From: DASQPR01 sp963797605
Lineage (GTDB): Bacteria > Actinomycetota > Actinomycetes > Mycobacteriales > Micromonosporaceae
Direction of reading: 5' to 3'
DNA: 64,000 nt
NCBI GenBank assembly: GCA_963797605.1
Contig: CAWCPX010000002.1
Span: 186,001-250,000, forward strand
The translations under genes were made by a program, and so were the position numbers. Below, piece after piece: positions 29,301 to 37,108 of the stretch. Every line of letters begins with the position of its first letter. Within the stretch, counting starts at the first letter, position 1. Below the pieces are notes generated by a model. It worked only from the letters and a program-made list of their open reading frames with translations. It was not told the DNA's origin and made no database searches.

Positions 29301-29387
29301 TACAACCCCGGTAACTACACGATCACGGTCACGGACCAAGGGGATCAGTCCCGCGTGTACACGGTTCAAGTCACGATCAACAACTGA
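26361..29387 (+). CDS. ponA: Bifunctional class A penicillin-binding protein with C-terminal PKD-like domain
   Basis: A 1008-residue peptidoglycan synthase. The cytoplasmic N-terminus (1-190) is Pro/Gly/Tyr-rich. One helix spans about 191-213. The glycosyltransferase domain holds the catalytic Glu in ATEDSTFYSNSGVDF (about 266) and QGASTITQQYAR. The transpeptidase domain has STFK (about 580), STN (about 643) and KTGT (about 794). A Pro/Thr linker leads to an about 75-residue C-terminal domain with VKIDWGDGSS and YNPGNYTITVTD, a PKD-type fold. It equals PonA1 in position (next to DUF5318 and the ino1/padR pair). ATG 26361 is preferred; GTG at 26355 is in frame. Confidence 0.95.
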   Translation: MNSYYDDDPPYRPQGQAPVPGPGGYDPNAYDPNAYEPNPYEAAAPGEFDPFAAPGADPYAAPPPPPATPPSPAGRAQVGRASVRPAGYDDMHEGFDPFSSDNPVPAFDPFAPEQPPPMPGQPVGRASVSPVSGRATVGRASVGVPGGPGGPDGPRGPGGPGRPGGPTGPGGRPDGAKGKPLVNKKRRRRNRILAAFATLIMLTGILVISVTYYAASIPTPASIQLNQSTVIEYSNGKPMAQIGTYARTLVPLSTVPKPVRDAVVATEDSTFYSNSGVDFKGIARALVNNVTGGSQQGASTITQQYARTVVAGVGQSDTYSRKLKEAVIAVKLTQHYSKDYILGAYLNSVPFGRGAYGIQAAARAYFNKDAANLTQAEGIVLADLIKDPNGNKYDPACKCLSAQQRFQYSRDQLLKANFITQAQYDALKYPITWIQPKNTAANQNMTTPEGFIVHHVMSELSALKGPNGQPLFPLSGPDSLLDGGYTIKTTINQAAQHAAEMAADPAIGGSTSPFKGVYGRDQKGKKTSAVADALVAVEPGTGRVLAYYGGPNGANIDFAGIYNDPVMASGGWTGQHVTPGSTFKTITMATALSKGISIDSLWWGPTKRTFTGYDGRTAPVTNISADACPGPGNICPMWQALQHSTNTVYYAIGKTVHPDKIVDMAQSLGINHIWAGAECAGKRIDLTPNSGSTVFPKCVGGEVAFGQFGVAVQDVANVMATFANHGLKADEHFVQSVTRGFDKTPVNGAGERINVTKTALNPEMADDEAWAMQQVFTNNDERNNQLDGDREAAVKTGTWQLGWDASKSQEAMFSGYTAGDREQGQIAASVWVGYSKDPVAMYTSSGSGLGGSKTPAAIWKTFIDLYEKGKPLEKFAPAAKTGDPLAGETTRPTAPPSTPPPTNPGNPGNPGCQGICLPGGGPSTQNPPPSGPLSGSVNVNGHTANLTWDNSGSGGNGRVKIDWGDGSSQPGSRTGSAGHLYNPGNYTITVTDQGDQSRVYTVQVTINN

Positions 29388-29410
29388 TCCTCGGCACGAA
29401 GCAACACCGG

Positions 29411-29445
29411 CCCGACGCTCGGTCTCCACGAGACCGGGCGTCGGG
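29411..29445 (+). terminator. Terminator after ponA
   Basis: Sixteen-base arms at 29411-29426 and 29430-29445, with one G-T pair, enclose a three-base loop and are followed by TTTCG. It lies 23 bases past the ponA stop. Confidence 0.8.
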
Positions 29446-29480
29446 TTTCGTTACGGGGCAGCCTCCGGCAGGATATAGCG

Positions 29481-30911
29481 GTGATGACACTCGAGGACGA
29501 CGACCGGGTAGAGGCGCCGTCGCAGGCCGATGCGTTCGTGGCCGGCGTTTCCCAGACGATCGGCGGCCCGCTCGGCGAGCACGCGACGCGGCCCTCGCAT
29601 CGATTCTGGGTGGTCGTGCGCGTCGTCATCGCGATCACGTGCCTAACGTTGACGTTGCACTGGATGGAGAAGTCCTCCTGCAGCGACGGCAACTGGCAGA
29701 AGCTGAGCGAGTATCGGCACGCGTGTTACACCGACGTGGTCGCGCTCTACTACAGCGAGGGTCTTTCGTCCGGTCAGGTCCCGTACAAGGACCACGCCGT
29801 CGAGTACCCGGTGCTCACCGGCGCGTTCATGGGGATCATCGGCCTTCCGGTGCACGCGATCACGAAGGATCGGCCCGGAGCCAACCCTTACACGTGGTTC
29901 TACAACATCAACGCGCTGGCATTGGGAGCGATCGCCGTCGCCACGGCCGGTGCCCTGCTCGCGATGCGCCGACGGCGACCGTGGGACGTGATGATGTTCG
30001 CCGCCGCACCCGCGCTCTTCCTGACCGCCACGATCAACTGGGACCTACTCGCGGTCGGGTTCGCCGTCTTCGCTCTCCTAGCGTGGGCTCGAAGTAAACC
30101 GGTGCTCGCCGCGATCCTCATCGGCCTGGGTGCGTCGGCGAAACTCTGGCCGGCGTTCCTTCTGATTCCGATTCTGCTGCTCGGCTGGCGTTCCAGGCGC
30201 CTCGGCGACGCTATCTTCGCCGCCTCGATCGCCGCGCTTACGTGGATCGCGGTCAACCTGCCGATCGCGCTCTTGTGGCCGAAGGCCTGGTCCAGATTCT
30301 TCGACCTCAACGTCACTCGTGAGGTCGACTGGGGCACCCTGTGGTACATCGGCGCGCACTTCCCACACCACAGCGGTTACGGCATCCCGCCGTTCACATG
30401 GCTCTCCAGCCACGTCGGCACGATCAACCTGCTCTCCTACGTGCTGTTCGGGCTCGGATGCGTCGGGCTGGCCGTGCTGACGGTCAAGGCACCGAGGCGC
30501 CCGCGGCTCGCCCAGCTAGCGTTCCTGACGGTGGCCGCGTTCTTGATCTTCTCGAAAGTCTGGTCCCAGCAGTACGTGCTCTGGCTGCTCCCGCTCGCTC
30601 TCCTGGCCCGTCCGCGCTGGGGAGCCTTCATCGCGTGGCAGCTCGCCGAGGTCTGCTACTTCTTCGCCTTCGATGGTGAGCTGATGGGTGCCTCGGGTAA
30701 CCCGATCTTCCCGGAGGGCGTGTTCGTGCTCGGCTCGGTGCTGCGCCTGGTCACGTTGCTCGTCCTCTGCGGGTACGTCGTCCGCGACATCATGCGGCCG
30801 GAGCGCGACGTCGTCCGGTGGGCATACGAGGACGATCCCGACGGGGGGATCTTCGATGGCGTACCCGACCGATGGGTGGGCACCGAACCCGCGCTGGCCG
30901 AGGCTTACTGA
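29481..30911 (+). CDS. Glycosyltransferase 87-like integral membrane protein (Rv0051-like)
   Basis: A 476-residue protein with about 10-11 membrane helices. The first luminal loop contains an acidic/aromatic segment (YKDHAVEYPVLTGAF), as in GT-C enzymes of the GT87/DUF2029 family that use polyprenyl-phosphate sugars. Positively charged GLGASAKLWPAFLLIP and VWSQQYVLWLLPLAL are family-typical. The substrate is unknown. It follows ponA, as Rv0051 follows ponA1, so a role in envelope polysaccharide is plausible. The stop overlaps the convergent nfo gene by seven bases. Confidence 0.85.
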   Translation: MMTLEDDDRVEAPSQADAFVAGVSQTIGGPLGEHATRPSHRFWVVVRVVIAITCLTLTLHWMEKSSCSDGNWQKLSEYRHACYTDVVALYYSEGLSSGQVPYKDHAVEYPVLTGAFMGIIGLPVHAITKDRPGANPYTWFYNINALALGAIAVATAGALLAMRRRRPWDVMMFAAAPALFLTATINWDLLAVGFAVFALLAWARSKPVLAAILIGLGASAKLWPAFLLIPILLLGWRSRRLGDAIFAASIAALTWIAVNLPIALLWPKAWSRFFDLNVTREVDWGTLWYIGAHFPHHSGYGIPPFTWLSSHVGTINLLSYVLFGLGCVGLAVLTVKAPRRPRLAQLAFLTVAAFLIFSKVWSQQYVLWLLPLALLARPRWGAFIAWQLAEVCYFFAFDGELMGASGNPIFPEGVFVLGSVLRLVTLLVLCGYVVRDIMRPERDVVRWAYEDDPDGGIFDGVPDRWVGTEPALAEAY

Positions 30912-31684
30912 GCCCCGACACCCGCGCGAAGAAGGGCGATGTCGGCCCGATGTTCGGCGACCCCGCCCGGTGTCTCGACGACGGCGGGGGCCCCGGCGGC
31001 GCGTACCACTTCAATGATCAGCTTTGGATCTATCTGCCCTTGACCGAAGTTGTCGTGGCGGTCTCGGCCGGAATCGAAGCCGTCCTTCGAGTCGTTGGCG
31101 TGGACGAGGTCGATGCGGCCGGTGATCGCCTTGATGCGGTCGACGATGTCGAGCAGGTCTTCGCCGCCGGCGTGGGCGTGGCAGGTATCGAGGCAGAAAC
31201 CGACGTCGTAGTCGCCGATGGCCTCCCAGAGCCGCGCGATCGCCTCGAAGCGCCGGGCACACGCGTAGTCGCCGCTCGCCGTGTTCTCGATCAGGATCGG
31301 TGTCGCGAATCCGCCCTTGTCGGCCGCTGACGCGAACGCCTTGCGCCAATTGTCGAACCCGACCGCGGGGTCGTCGCCCTTGCTGATGTGACCGCCGTGC
31401 ACGATCAGGCCTTTCGCGCCGATGGCGGCGGCCGCCTCGGCGTGCACCGTCATGAGCTTGCGGCTTGGGATGCGGATGCGATTGTTGAGCGTGGCGACGT
31501 TGACGATGTACGGCGCGTGCACGTAGATGTCGACGTCAGCAGCTCGAAGAAGGTCGGCGTCGGACCGGGGCGCAGGCGTCTTCCAGCCCTGCGGGTCCTC
31601 CAGGAAGAACTGCACGACATCGGCGCCACGAGCGGACGCCTCGGCCAATGGGTCGGTCTGGTCGACATGAGCACCGATACGCAT
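30905..31684 (-). CDS. nfo: Deoxyribonuclease IV (AP endonuclease)
   Basis: A 259-residue TIM-barrel endonuclease that cuts at abasic sites. Metal-binding blocks are visible: VHAPYIVN, IVHGGHISKG, ILIENTASGD, LDTCHAHAGG, HANDSKDGFDSGRDRHDNFGQG and AVVETPGG. These cover the nine metal ligands of the family. It is monocistronic on the reverse strand. Its start at 31684 leaves a 167-base gap to the next forward gene, in which no gene is seen. Confidence 0.93.
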   Translation of the reverse strand: MRIGAHVDQTDPLAEASARGADVVQFFLEDPQGWKTPAPRSDADLLRAADVDIYVHAPYIVNVATLNNRIRIPSRKLMTVHAEAAAAIGAKGLIVHGGHISKGDDPAVGFDNWRKAFASAADKGGFATPILIENTASGDYACARRFEAIARLWEAIGDYDVGFCLDTCHAHAGGEDLLDIVDRIKAITGRIDLVHANDSKDGFDSGRDRHDNFGQGQIDPKLIIEVVRAAGAPAVVETPGGVAEHRADIALLRAGVGAQ

Positions 31685-31851
31685 CCTGCGAGATTACCCG
31701 CGGCTTGTCCGCCAGACGGATGGCGGACAGTAGTCACTAGAGAACAGAATCACGTACGGATGTCGCGTCACTCGTGCCTCGAACATCTCGTTAGTCCCGA
31801 TAGTGCGGCCGGCGTACCCTCCCTGAACCGGCCCTGAGCCGGGGGTTTCTC

Positions 31852-32670
31852 ATGTCCATGTCGCTTCGAAAACGTGTCGGGCTGGCGTTCGCGGGTGTCG
31901 TGATCGCAGCGCCGTTCGTCGCGGCGAGCGTGGCCAACGGAGCGACGACCACGATCACGTTCAGCGGATCTCCGCTGCTGGGCATCAGCACGCTGGCCTG
32001 CCCGTCGACGCCGTCACAGACGAAGTTGACGGTGTCACCGGGCACGGTCGTGGACTTCATCAACCGCACCGGCCGCACCGCGACGCTCTGGGCCGGTAAC
32101 AGCCAGAAATCGCTGCCGGACAAGTCACTCGTGCCGGTGACGTTCGCGCAGGGGCCGACGTCGGTGCTGATTCAGATGGTGCCGGACTGCTCGCTCGACC
32201 TCGGATCGCACGCTCAGATGACGGTTGAGGTAAACGCGCCCGGGCAGCCGCGCGACCAGTCGCCACCGGCCACGCCGACCGCCACCGCCTCGAACACGCA
32301 GGCTCCGGGCGCGACCGGCACGTCGTCGGCGACGCCGCGAGACGGCAGCACTCCGAAGACGCCCGACCCCGCGCACTCGACCGCCGCGTTGGCGCCGGCA
32401 CAGTCGCCCGCGACCGGCGAGAGCGACGGCACCTCCATGCCGGGAGCGGGCTCGGACAACACGTCCACGGGCAACAACGACCCGTTCGCGGCCGCGCCGC
32501 CGCTGTCCAGCCCGATCTTGGGCGACGTGCAGGGGCCGGCCGTGCCGCGCAGCGCGAGCGGGCTGTTGACGCTGATCGCGACCGTCGGCGTCGTCGGCGT
32601 TTCGGCCGCGGTGATCCGGGCCATAATCTCGCAACGAGCAATACGGGCATTAAGCGTCCAAATGTCGTAA
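31852..32670 (+). CDS. Exported membrane-anchored protein of unknown function
   Basis: A 272-residue protein. The signal peptide is RVGLAFAGVVIAAPFVAASV. Residues about 32-125 form a beta-rich domain with two cysteines (LACPST, PDCSLD) and TVVDFINRTGRTATLW, which resembles a cupredoxin-like sandwich but without copper ligands. A Pro/Thr/Ala/Ser linker covers about 130-220. A C-terminal helix (LLTLIATVGVVGVSAAVIRAI) with a basic tail anchors it. The protein is probably displayed on the cell surface. It precedes the rpsF operon. Confidence 0.72.
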   Translation: MSMSLRKRVGLAFAGVVIAAPFVAASVANGATTTITFSGSPLLGISTLACPSTPSQTKLTVSPGTVVDFINRTGRTATLWAGNSQKSLPDKSLVPVTFAQGPTSVLIQMVPDCSLDLGSHAQMTVEVNAPGQPRDQSPPATPTATASNTQAPGATGTSSATPRDGSTPKTPDPAHSTAALAPAQSPATGESDGTSMPGAGSDNTSTGNNDPFAAAPPLSSPILGDVQGPAVPRSASGLLTLIATVGVVGVSAAVIRAIISQRAIRALSVQMS

Positions 32671-32808
32671 AATACGAAGTAGCTCCGCGGGGCGCAGTTT
32701 CCAGCTAAACGGTGTGGTCGTTCCTCCCCAGGTCCCACCCTGCTTTCCGGAAACCGCGCCCCGCGGCTTTGTGTCGGGTGCCCGTCTGGGCAGTGCCCCG
32801 CGTCGGAG

Positions 32809-32838
32809 TTGGGCTCCGGGAGCGCGCTCCGGTATCCT
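32809..32838 (+). promoter_or_regulatory. Candidate promoter of the rpsF-ssb-rpsR-rplI operon
   Basis: TTGGGC at 32809-32814 and TATCCT at 32833-32838 are separated by 18 bases, close to the -35/-10 pattern of the main sigma factor. They lie about 110 bases before the rpsF start. Confidence 0.45.
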
Positions 32839-32856
32839 GGGGCAGTTCTCCCGCGG

Positions 32857-32941
32857 CGCCGTGACAGCACGGCGTCTTCGTGTGAACGACGCCAGACCTC
32901 CTGCCACGGATCGACCGTGGCCGTTTAGCCCACAGGAGGTG
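32857..32941 (+). promoter_or_regulatory. rpsF leader with two hairpins and strong ribosome site
   Basis: A seven-base stem CGCCGTG/CACGGCG (32857-32863 with 32868-32874) and a six-base stem CCACGG/CCGTGG (32904-32909 with 32915-32920) occupy the leader. AGGAGGTGAG follows just before the TTG start. S6:S18 autoregulatory leaders are known in other bacteria; whether this is one cannot be decided from the sequence. Confidence 0.35.
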
Positions 32942-32948
32942 AGTTGTC

Positions 32949-33239
32949 TTGCGTCATTACGAAATCATGGTGATCCTCGATTCCAGTCTCGAGGAGCGCA
33001 CCGTCGCCCCGTCTCTCGACACGTACTTGAACGTGATCCGGACAGCGGGTGGCTCGGTCGAAAAGCTCGACGTGTGGGGCCGCCGGCGCCTCGCGTACGA
33101 GATCGCCAAGAAGACCGAAGGCATCTACGCCGTCATCGACCTGCAGGCGACGCCCGCAGCGGTGGCCGAGCTAGACCGTCAGCTGCGGCTCAACGAGTCC
33201 GTGCTGCGCACCAAGGTCATCCGGCCGGAAGTTCGCTGA
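32949..33239 (+). CDS. rpsF: 30S ribosomal protein S6
   Basis: A 96-residue protein with the standard S6 start MRHYEIMVILDSSLEE, WGRRRLAYEIAKKTEGIYAVIDL in the middle and NESVLRTKVIRPE at the end. The start codon is TTG at 32949, supported by AGGAGGTGAG. It opens the S6-SSB-S18-L9 operon. Confidence 0.97.
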   Translation: MRHYEIMVILDSSLEERTVAPSLDTYLNVIRTAGGSVEKLDVWGRRRLAYEIAKKTEGIYAVIDLQATPAAVAELDRQLRLNESVLRTKVIRPEVR

Positions 33240-33359
33240 CCAGTTTCAGCGGACGTGGCGCCGCAACGGCGCCACCGGCTCCCCATGTTCAGCTGATGCG
33301 ACTGTCGCACCCGTGTGACAACCTGCGTCTAACAAGCTGACGGGTTCGAGGAGTTAAGC

Positions 33360-33872
33360 ATGGCAGGAGACACCACCATCACGGTCATCGGCAATCTGAC
33401 CGATGACCCCGAGTTGCGCTTCACCCCGTCGGGTGCGGCCGTGGCCAAGTTCCGTGTCGCATCGACGCCGCGGTTCCTGGACAAGGCCTCCGGCGAATGG
33501 AAAGACGGAGATCCGCTTTTCCTTTCTTGCACCGTCTGGCGTCAGGTCGCGGAAAACGTGGCCGAGTCGCTGCAGCGGGGCGCTCGCGTCATCGTTTCGG
33601 GCCGACTGCGTCAGCGGTCTTACGAGACGAAGGAAGGCGAGAAGCGCACCGTCATCGACCTGGAAGTCGACGAGATCGGTCCCTCGCTGCGCTACGCGAC
33701 GGCGAAGGTCCAGAAGATGTCACGTTCCGGCGGTGGCGGCTTCGGTTCCGGTGGTGGCGGCGGCCAGGGCGGTGGCGGCGGGTTCGCCGCTGACGACCCG
33801 TGGGCGTCCGCGTCGCCTGCTTCGGCTTCCTCGGGCGGTGGGGGCAATTTCGACGACGAGCCACCGTTCTAA
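33360..33872 (+). CDS. ssb: Single-stranded DNA-binding protein
   Basis: A 170-residue protein. The OB-fold (about 1-115) begins DTTITVIGNLTDDPELRFT and includes FLSCTVWRQVAENVAESL. A Gly-rich linker (about 122-150) leads to the acidic tip NFDDEPPF, which binds partner repair and replication proteins. It lies between rpsF and rpsR, the usual actinobacterial order. Confidence 0.97.
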   Translation: MAGDTTITVIGNLTDDPELRFTPSGAAVAKFRVASTPRFLDKASGEWKDGDPLFLSCTVWRQVAENVAESLQRGARVIVSGRLRQRSYETKEGEKRTVIDLEVDEIGPSLRYATAKVQKMSRSGGGGFGSGGGGGQGGGGGFAADDPWASASPASASSGGGGNFDDEPPF

Positions 33873-33894
33873 GCCACATTCAGGAGTAAGAGAC

Positions 33895-34134
33895 ATGGCG
33901 AAGGCTGCAGCCCTACGCAAACCGAAGAAGAAGGTGAATCCCCTTGAGAAGGAGGGGATCGCCTACATCGACTACAAGGACGTCGCGCTGCTGCGCAAGT
34001 TCATCTCGGACCGCGGCAAGATCCGCGCGCGTCGAGTGACGGGAGTGACCTCCCAGCAGCAGCGACAGATCGCGAGCGCGGTGAAGAACGCTCGCGAGAT
34101 GGCGCTCCTTCCGTACACGACCACGGCTCGCTGA
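33895..34134 (+). CDS. rpsR: 30S ribosomal protein S18
   Basis: A 79-residue protein with the basic N-terminus LRKPKKKVNPL, then IAYIDYKDVALLRKFISDRG and ARRVTGVTSQQQRQIASAVK, the S18 signature. The ATG at 33895 follows CAGGAGT at good spacing. There is no CXXC zinc pair, so it is the zinc-independent type. The rplI start is 14 bases downstream. Confidence 0.96.
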   Translation: MAKAAALRKPKKKVNPLEKEGIAYIDYKDVALLRKFISDRGKIRARRVTGVTSQQQRQIASAVKNAREMALLPYTTTAR

Positions 34135-34148
34135 GAGGAGTCCCGGCT

Positions 34149-34598
34149 ATGAAGATCATCCTCACGCAGGAAGTCTCCAACCTCGGTGCTCCCGGCGACG
34201 TTGTCGACGTCAAGCCCGGCTTCGGTCGCAACTACCTGCTCCCGCAGGGATATGCGATCGGCTGGACCAAGGGCGCGGAAAAGCAGATCTCGGTCATCAA
34301 GCGGGCGCGTTCGGCCCGGGAGATCCGTGACCTCGGCCACGCGACCGAGGTGCGGGCACAGCTCGAAGGTCTCAAGGTGACCCTCAAGGCGCGCGCCGGT
34401 GACGGTGGCCGCCTGTTCGGTTCGATCACGTCGTCGGAGGTCGCCTCGGCGATCAAGTCCGCCGGCGGCCCCGACATCGATCGTCGTCGCCTCGAGATGC
34501 CCGGCCACATCAAGTCGGTCGGCAGCTACCGGGTCCAGCTCAAACTGCACCCGGACGTGACCGCGAAGTTCGACGTGACCGTGGTCGCGGCGAAGTAA
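34149..34598 (+). CDS. rplI: 50S ribosomal protein L9
   Basis: A 149-residue protein. The N-terminal domain reads MKIILTQEVSNLGAPGDVVDVK followed by GFGRNYLLPQGYA, and the C-terminal domain contains GRLFGSITSSEVASAI and VQLKLHPDVTAKFDV. The ribosome site GAGAGGAG precedes the ATG. It is the last gene of the operon and is followed by a terminator. Confidence 0.96.
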   Translation: MKIILTQEVSNLGAPGDVVDVKPGFGRNYLLPQGYAIGWTKGAEKQISVIKRARSAREIRDLGHATEVRAQLEGLKVTLKARAGDGGRLFGSITSSEVASAIKSAGGPDIDRRRLEMPGHIKSVGSYRVQLKLHPDVTAKFDVTVVAAK

Positions 34599-34610
34599 GC
34601 GCAACGCCAC

Positions 34611-34648
34611 GAAAGGGCACGTCCGCCATGCGCGGGCGTGCCCTTTTC
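34611..34648 (+). terminator. Terminator after rplI
   Basis: GAAAGGGCACG (34611-34621) pairs with CGTGCCCTTTTC (34637-34648), with extra inner CCGC/GCGG pairing and a TTTT end. It lies 12 bases past the rplI stop. Confidence 0.85.
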
Positions 34649-34708
34649 GGTATGCGTCCGAGTTCGACGGTCTCGTATGGGCCCGGGTCTCGCTTCGCTC
34701 AACCTTCC

Positions 34709-35186
34709 GTCCGCCGTCGTTGTCACACCCGACATGCGCCGACGGGCAGCCGCGGCAAACCGGATATCTGTTCCTCGAACGGTATGCCGACGTCAGCATG
34801 GCGATGTACTACGGCGCATACCGTTCGCCGTGGTTATCACGCTGACAGGGCCGGGCCACCACCGCGGGACGCAGCATCTTGCCCGATCGGGATGCTGTGG
34901 CCGAGTTGGCGATGTACTCCGGCGCATACCGTTCGCCGTGGTTGTCACGCGAACCGGGCCGGGCAGCCGCGGCGAGACGCAGTATGTGTTCCTCGACCGG
35001 CATGCCGACGTCCGCATGCCGATGTACTACGGCGCATACCGTTCGCGGTGGTTGTCACGCTGACCGGGCTGGGGCGCCATGGCGGGACGCAGTCATCACG
35101 CCCGACACGGGCGTTGACCGCGTCGCCGCGTAAAACTCAGGCTCGGCATGTCGAGGCGGCCATGGCGATGTGCAGGAAGACATACC
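34709..35186 (-). repeat. Array of four 108-146 bp tandem repeats (reverse orientation)
   Basis: Read on the reverse strand, four units each begin GGTATG: 35186-35041, 35040-34931, 34930-34823 and 34822-34709. Three begin GGTATGCGCCG(T/G)AGTACATCG; the first begins GGTATGTCTTCCTGCAC. Units end in GTGACAACCACGGCGAAC or close variants. Each has a degenerate inverted repeat about 15 bases after its start, and then (T/G)CGAGGAACA or a variant. The same family occurs at 46772-47290. No gene is supported in 34649-35323; short open frames here only reflect the repeats. Confidence 0.85.
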
Positions 35187-35323
35187 TTTCGCCGTCGTTA
35201 TAGCGGTCGGCGGCTGTCGCGGGGGTGTGAGGACCGGCTGGCAGGGAGGCGCCCCGGGCGCCGACCGGTGCCCGCGGGAGCAGCGGCGCGCAACCGCGAC
35301 GAGCCTGGGAATTAGACCCGTAG

Positions 35324-35761
35324 TTAGGGGCAGTTGACCCACTCGTCGGTGCCATCGTCGAAAACCTGACGCTTCCAGATTGGCAACCGCGCCTTCGCCT
35401 CATCGACGAGTCGCGCGCAGAGCGTGAACGCCTCCAGGCGGTGGGCGGTCGAGACGGCGGCGACGATCGCGATGTCACCGATGTCGAGGTGGCCGATGCG
35501 ATGGGAAACCGCGACCGCGAGCACGTGCGGCTGCGCGGCGATATCGGCGGCGACCTCCCGGATCACACGTTCGGCTTCGGGATGTGCTTCGTAGTCGAGC
35601 GTCTTCACGCCCCTGCCCTGGTCGTGGTCCCGGACGACACCGTGAAACACCACGGTCGCACCGGCGGCCGGATGGGCGACGGCGGCCTCGTGCGCCGCGA
35701 CGTCCAGCGGCTCATCGATCACCCGGGCGATCATGACGCGCGATCGGGTCGGGGCGCTCAT
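35324..35761 (-). CDS. moaE: Molybdopterin synthase catalytic subunit MoaE
   Basis: A 145-residue protein that, with MoaD, puts sulfur into precursor Z (cPMP) to form molybdopterin. The text GATVVFHGVVRDHDQG and LDYEAHPEAERVIREV near the N-terminus, AVSHRIGHLDIGDIAIV, and the C-terminal lysine block KARLPIWKRQVFDDG are diagnostic. The ATG at 35761 overlaps the moeA stop by four bases. MoaD is encoded about 18 kb away at 53441. Confidence 0.95.
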   Translation of the reverse strand: MSAPTRSRVMIARVIDEPLDVAAHEAAVAHPAAGATVVFHGVVRDHDQGRGVKTLDYEAHPEAERVIREVAADIAAQPHVLAVAVSHRIGHLDIGDIAIVAAVSTAHRLEAFTLCARLVDEAKARLPIWKRQVFDDGTDEWVNCP

Positions 35762-37029
35762 CGCGTCTCTCCCACCGAGAACGTGTCGGCTTCTCCGAAA
35801 ACGGGCAGCGCGACGACCGGCACCCGATCGCCGACCGCTCCGGCCGTGCCTGGCGCGATCACCGCGAATCCGATCGCCTGCGCGAGTCCGCGCAACATCG
35901 ACGAGGCCGCGTGCGCGAGCGGCCAGGCAACACCATCATTGTCGCGGCGTACGAGTGCGAGGTGGGTGTAGTCGCCGCGGCCTGGCACGGGTGCTCCGAG
36001 TGGCAGCGTCGGCAGCGGGCCGAGCGCGCGCCCGACAAGGCCCGTCAGAGCCGGGACGACCAGCGACACCAGCGCCACGATCGCCGACTGCGGGTTGCCG
36101 GGCAGGCCGGCCAGCAGCGTCGTGCCGCCGTCTGCGCGGGGCAGCGTGGCGAGCAGCATCGGGAATCCCGGGCGCACTTCGACGGTGTTCACGACGTATG
36201 TCGCGCCGATCGCGGCCAGCGCGCCGTGCAGGTGGTCGACCGGGCCGTGCATGGTGCCGCCGGTGGTGAGGATCAGGTCGGCGCCGTTGGCCTGAGCCGC
36301 GCGAATCGCCTCGACGTGAGCTTCCAGCGTGTCGTCGATCGGGCCGATCACGGGCGGCGTGGCCGGCTGTACGCCGAGGCGCCGAAGCCACGACGGAAGC
36401 TGCGGCCCCAACGAGTCGCGGATCCGGCCGGCGGCGGGAAGCCCTTGCGTCAGCAACTCATCGCCGAAGACGAGCGACACGGCGGCCGGCCGGCGCCGGA
36501 CCCGCAGCGTGTCGTGGCCACTGGCGGCAGCGAGCCCGATGACCGCCGGCGTGACGACGGTGCCGGCCGGGACGAGAACGTCGTCACGGTGGGCTTCATC
36601 GCCAGGTCGGCGCCATTCCGGTTCGGCGCGCGGCGTGCCGGTGACGAGACCGTCGCGCACGATCGACTCCTCGACCCGCAGAATCGCTTCGGTGTCCGGC
36701 GGCACCATGGCCCCGGTCGCGATCTGGACGCAGACGCCATCGGCACCGATCGGCTGCGCGACCATGCCGGCCAGCATCTGACCGTCGGCCCGCCATGGCG
36801 CCGGACCCCGGACGGCCCACCCGTCGATGCTCGATGTCGCGAACGCCGGCAGATCCGTCAACGCCCGGACGTCATCGGCGAGCGTCATTCCGTCGCACTC
36901 GGTCACGGGCAGCTCAACGGCGCCGACGAGACCCGCCCGACCGGCCTCGTAACACGCGCGGCGTGCGTCCGCCCACGGGACCGGCGTGCCGGGCGGCGAG
37001 CTGACAAGATCGGTCGTCGACTGAGTCAC
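35758..37029 (-). CDS. moeA: Molybdopterin molybdotransferase MoeA
   Basis: A 423-residue enzyme that inserts molybdate into adenylated molybdopterin. FATSSIDGWAV (variant of PxxDxSAMDGYA), the MPT-binding block LTTGGTMHGPVDHLH and AGLPGNPQSAIVAL are visible in order. The GG-x-x-x-G-x-x-D pattern is kept although the first motif deviates (SSIDGWA). It is the third gene of moaC-mogA-moeA-moaE and is coupled to moaE by ATGA. Confidence 0.93.
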   Translation of the reverse strand: MTQSTTDLVSSPPGTPVPWADARRACYEAGRAGLVGAVELPVTECDGMTLADDVRALTDLPAFATSSIDGWAVRGPAPWRADGQMLAGMVAQPIGADGVCVQIATGAMVPPDTEAILRVEESIVRDGLVTGTPRAEPEWRRPGDEAHRDDVLVPAGTVVTPAVIGLAAASGHDTLRVRRRPAAVSLVFGDELLTQGLPAAGRIRDSLGPQLPSWLRRLGVQPATPPVIGPIDDTLEAHVEAIRAAQANGADLILTTGGTMHGPVDHLHGALAAIGATYVVNTVEVRPGFPMLLATLPRADGGTTLLAGLPGNPQSAIVALVSLVVPALTGLVGRALGPLPTLPLGAPVPGRGDYTHLALVRRDNDGVAWPLAHAASSMLRGLAQAIGFAVIAPGTAGAVGDRVPVVALPVFGEADTFSVGETR

Positions 37030-37108
37030 CGAACCAGCCTATCCGCTGCGATAGGTGAGTTTGGCCAGTGACGTCGCATTGTGACGGGTCATCCAGCGGG
37101 AACGCGCC

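Noticed and set aside
34709..35186. CRISPR array
   Set aside because: Units are 108-146 bases with similarity over the whole unit, and there are no short identical repeats separated by unique spacers. No cas genes are near.
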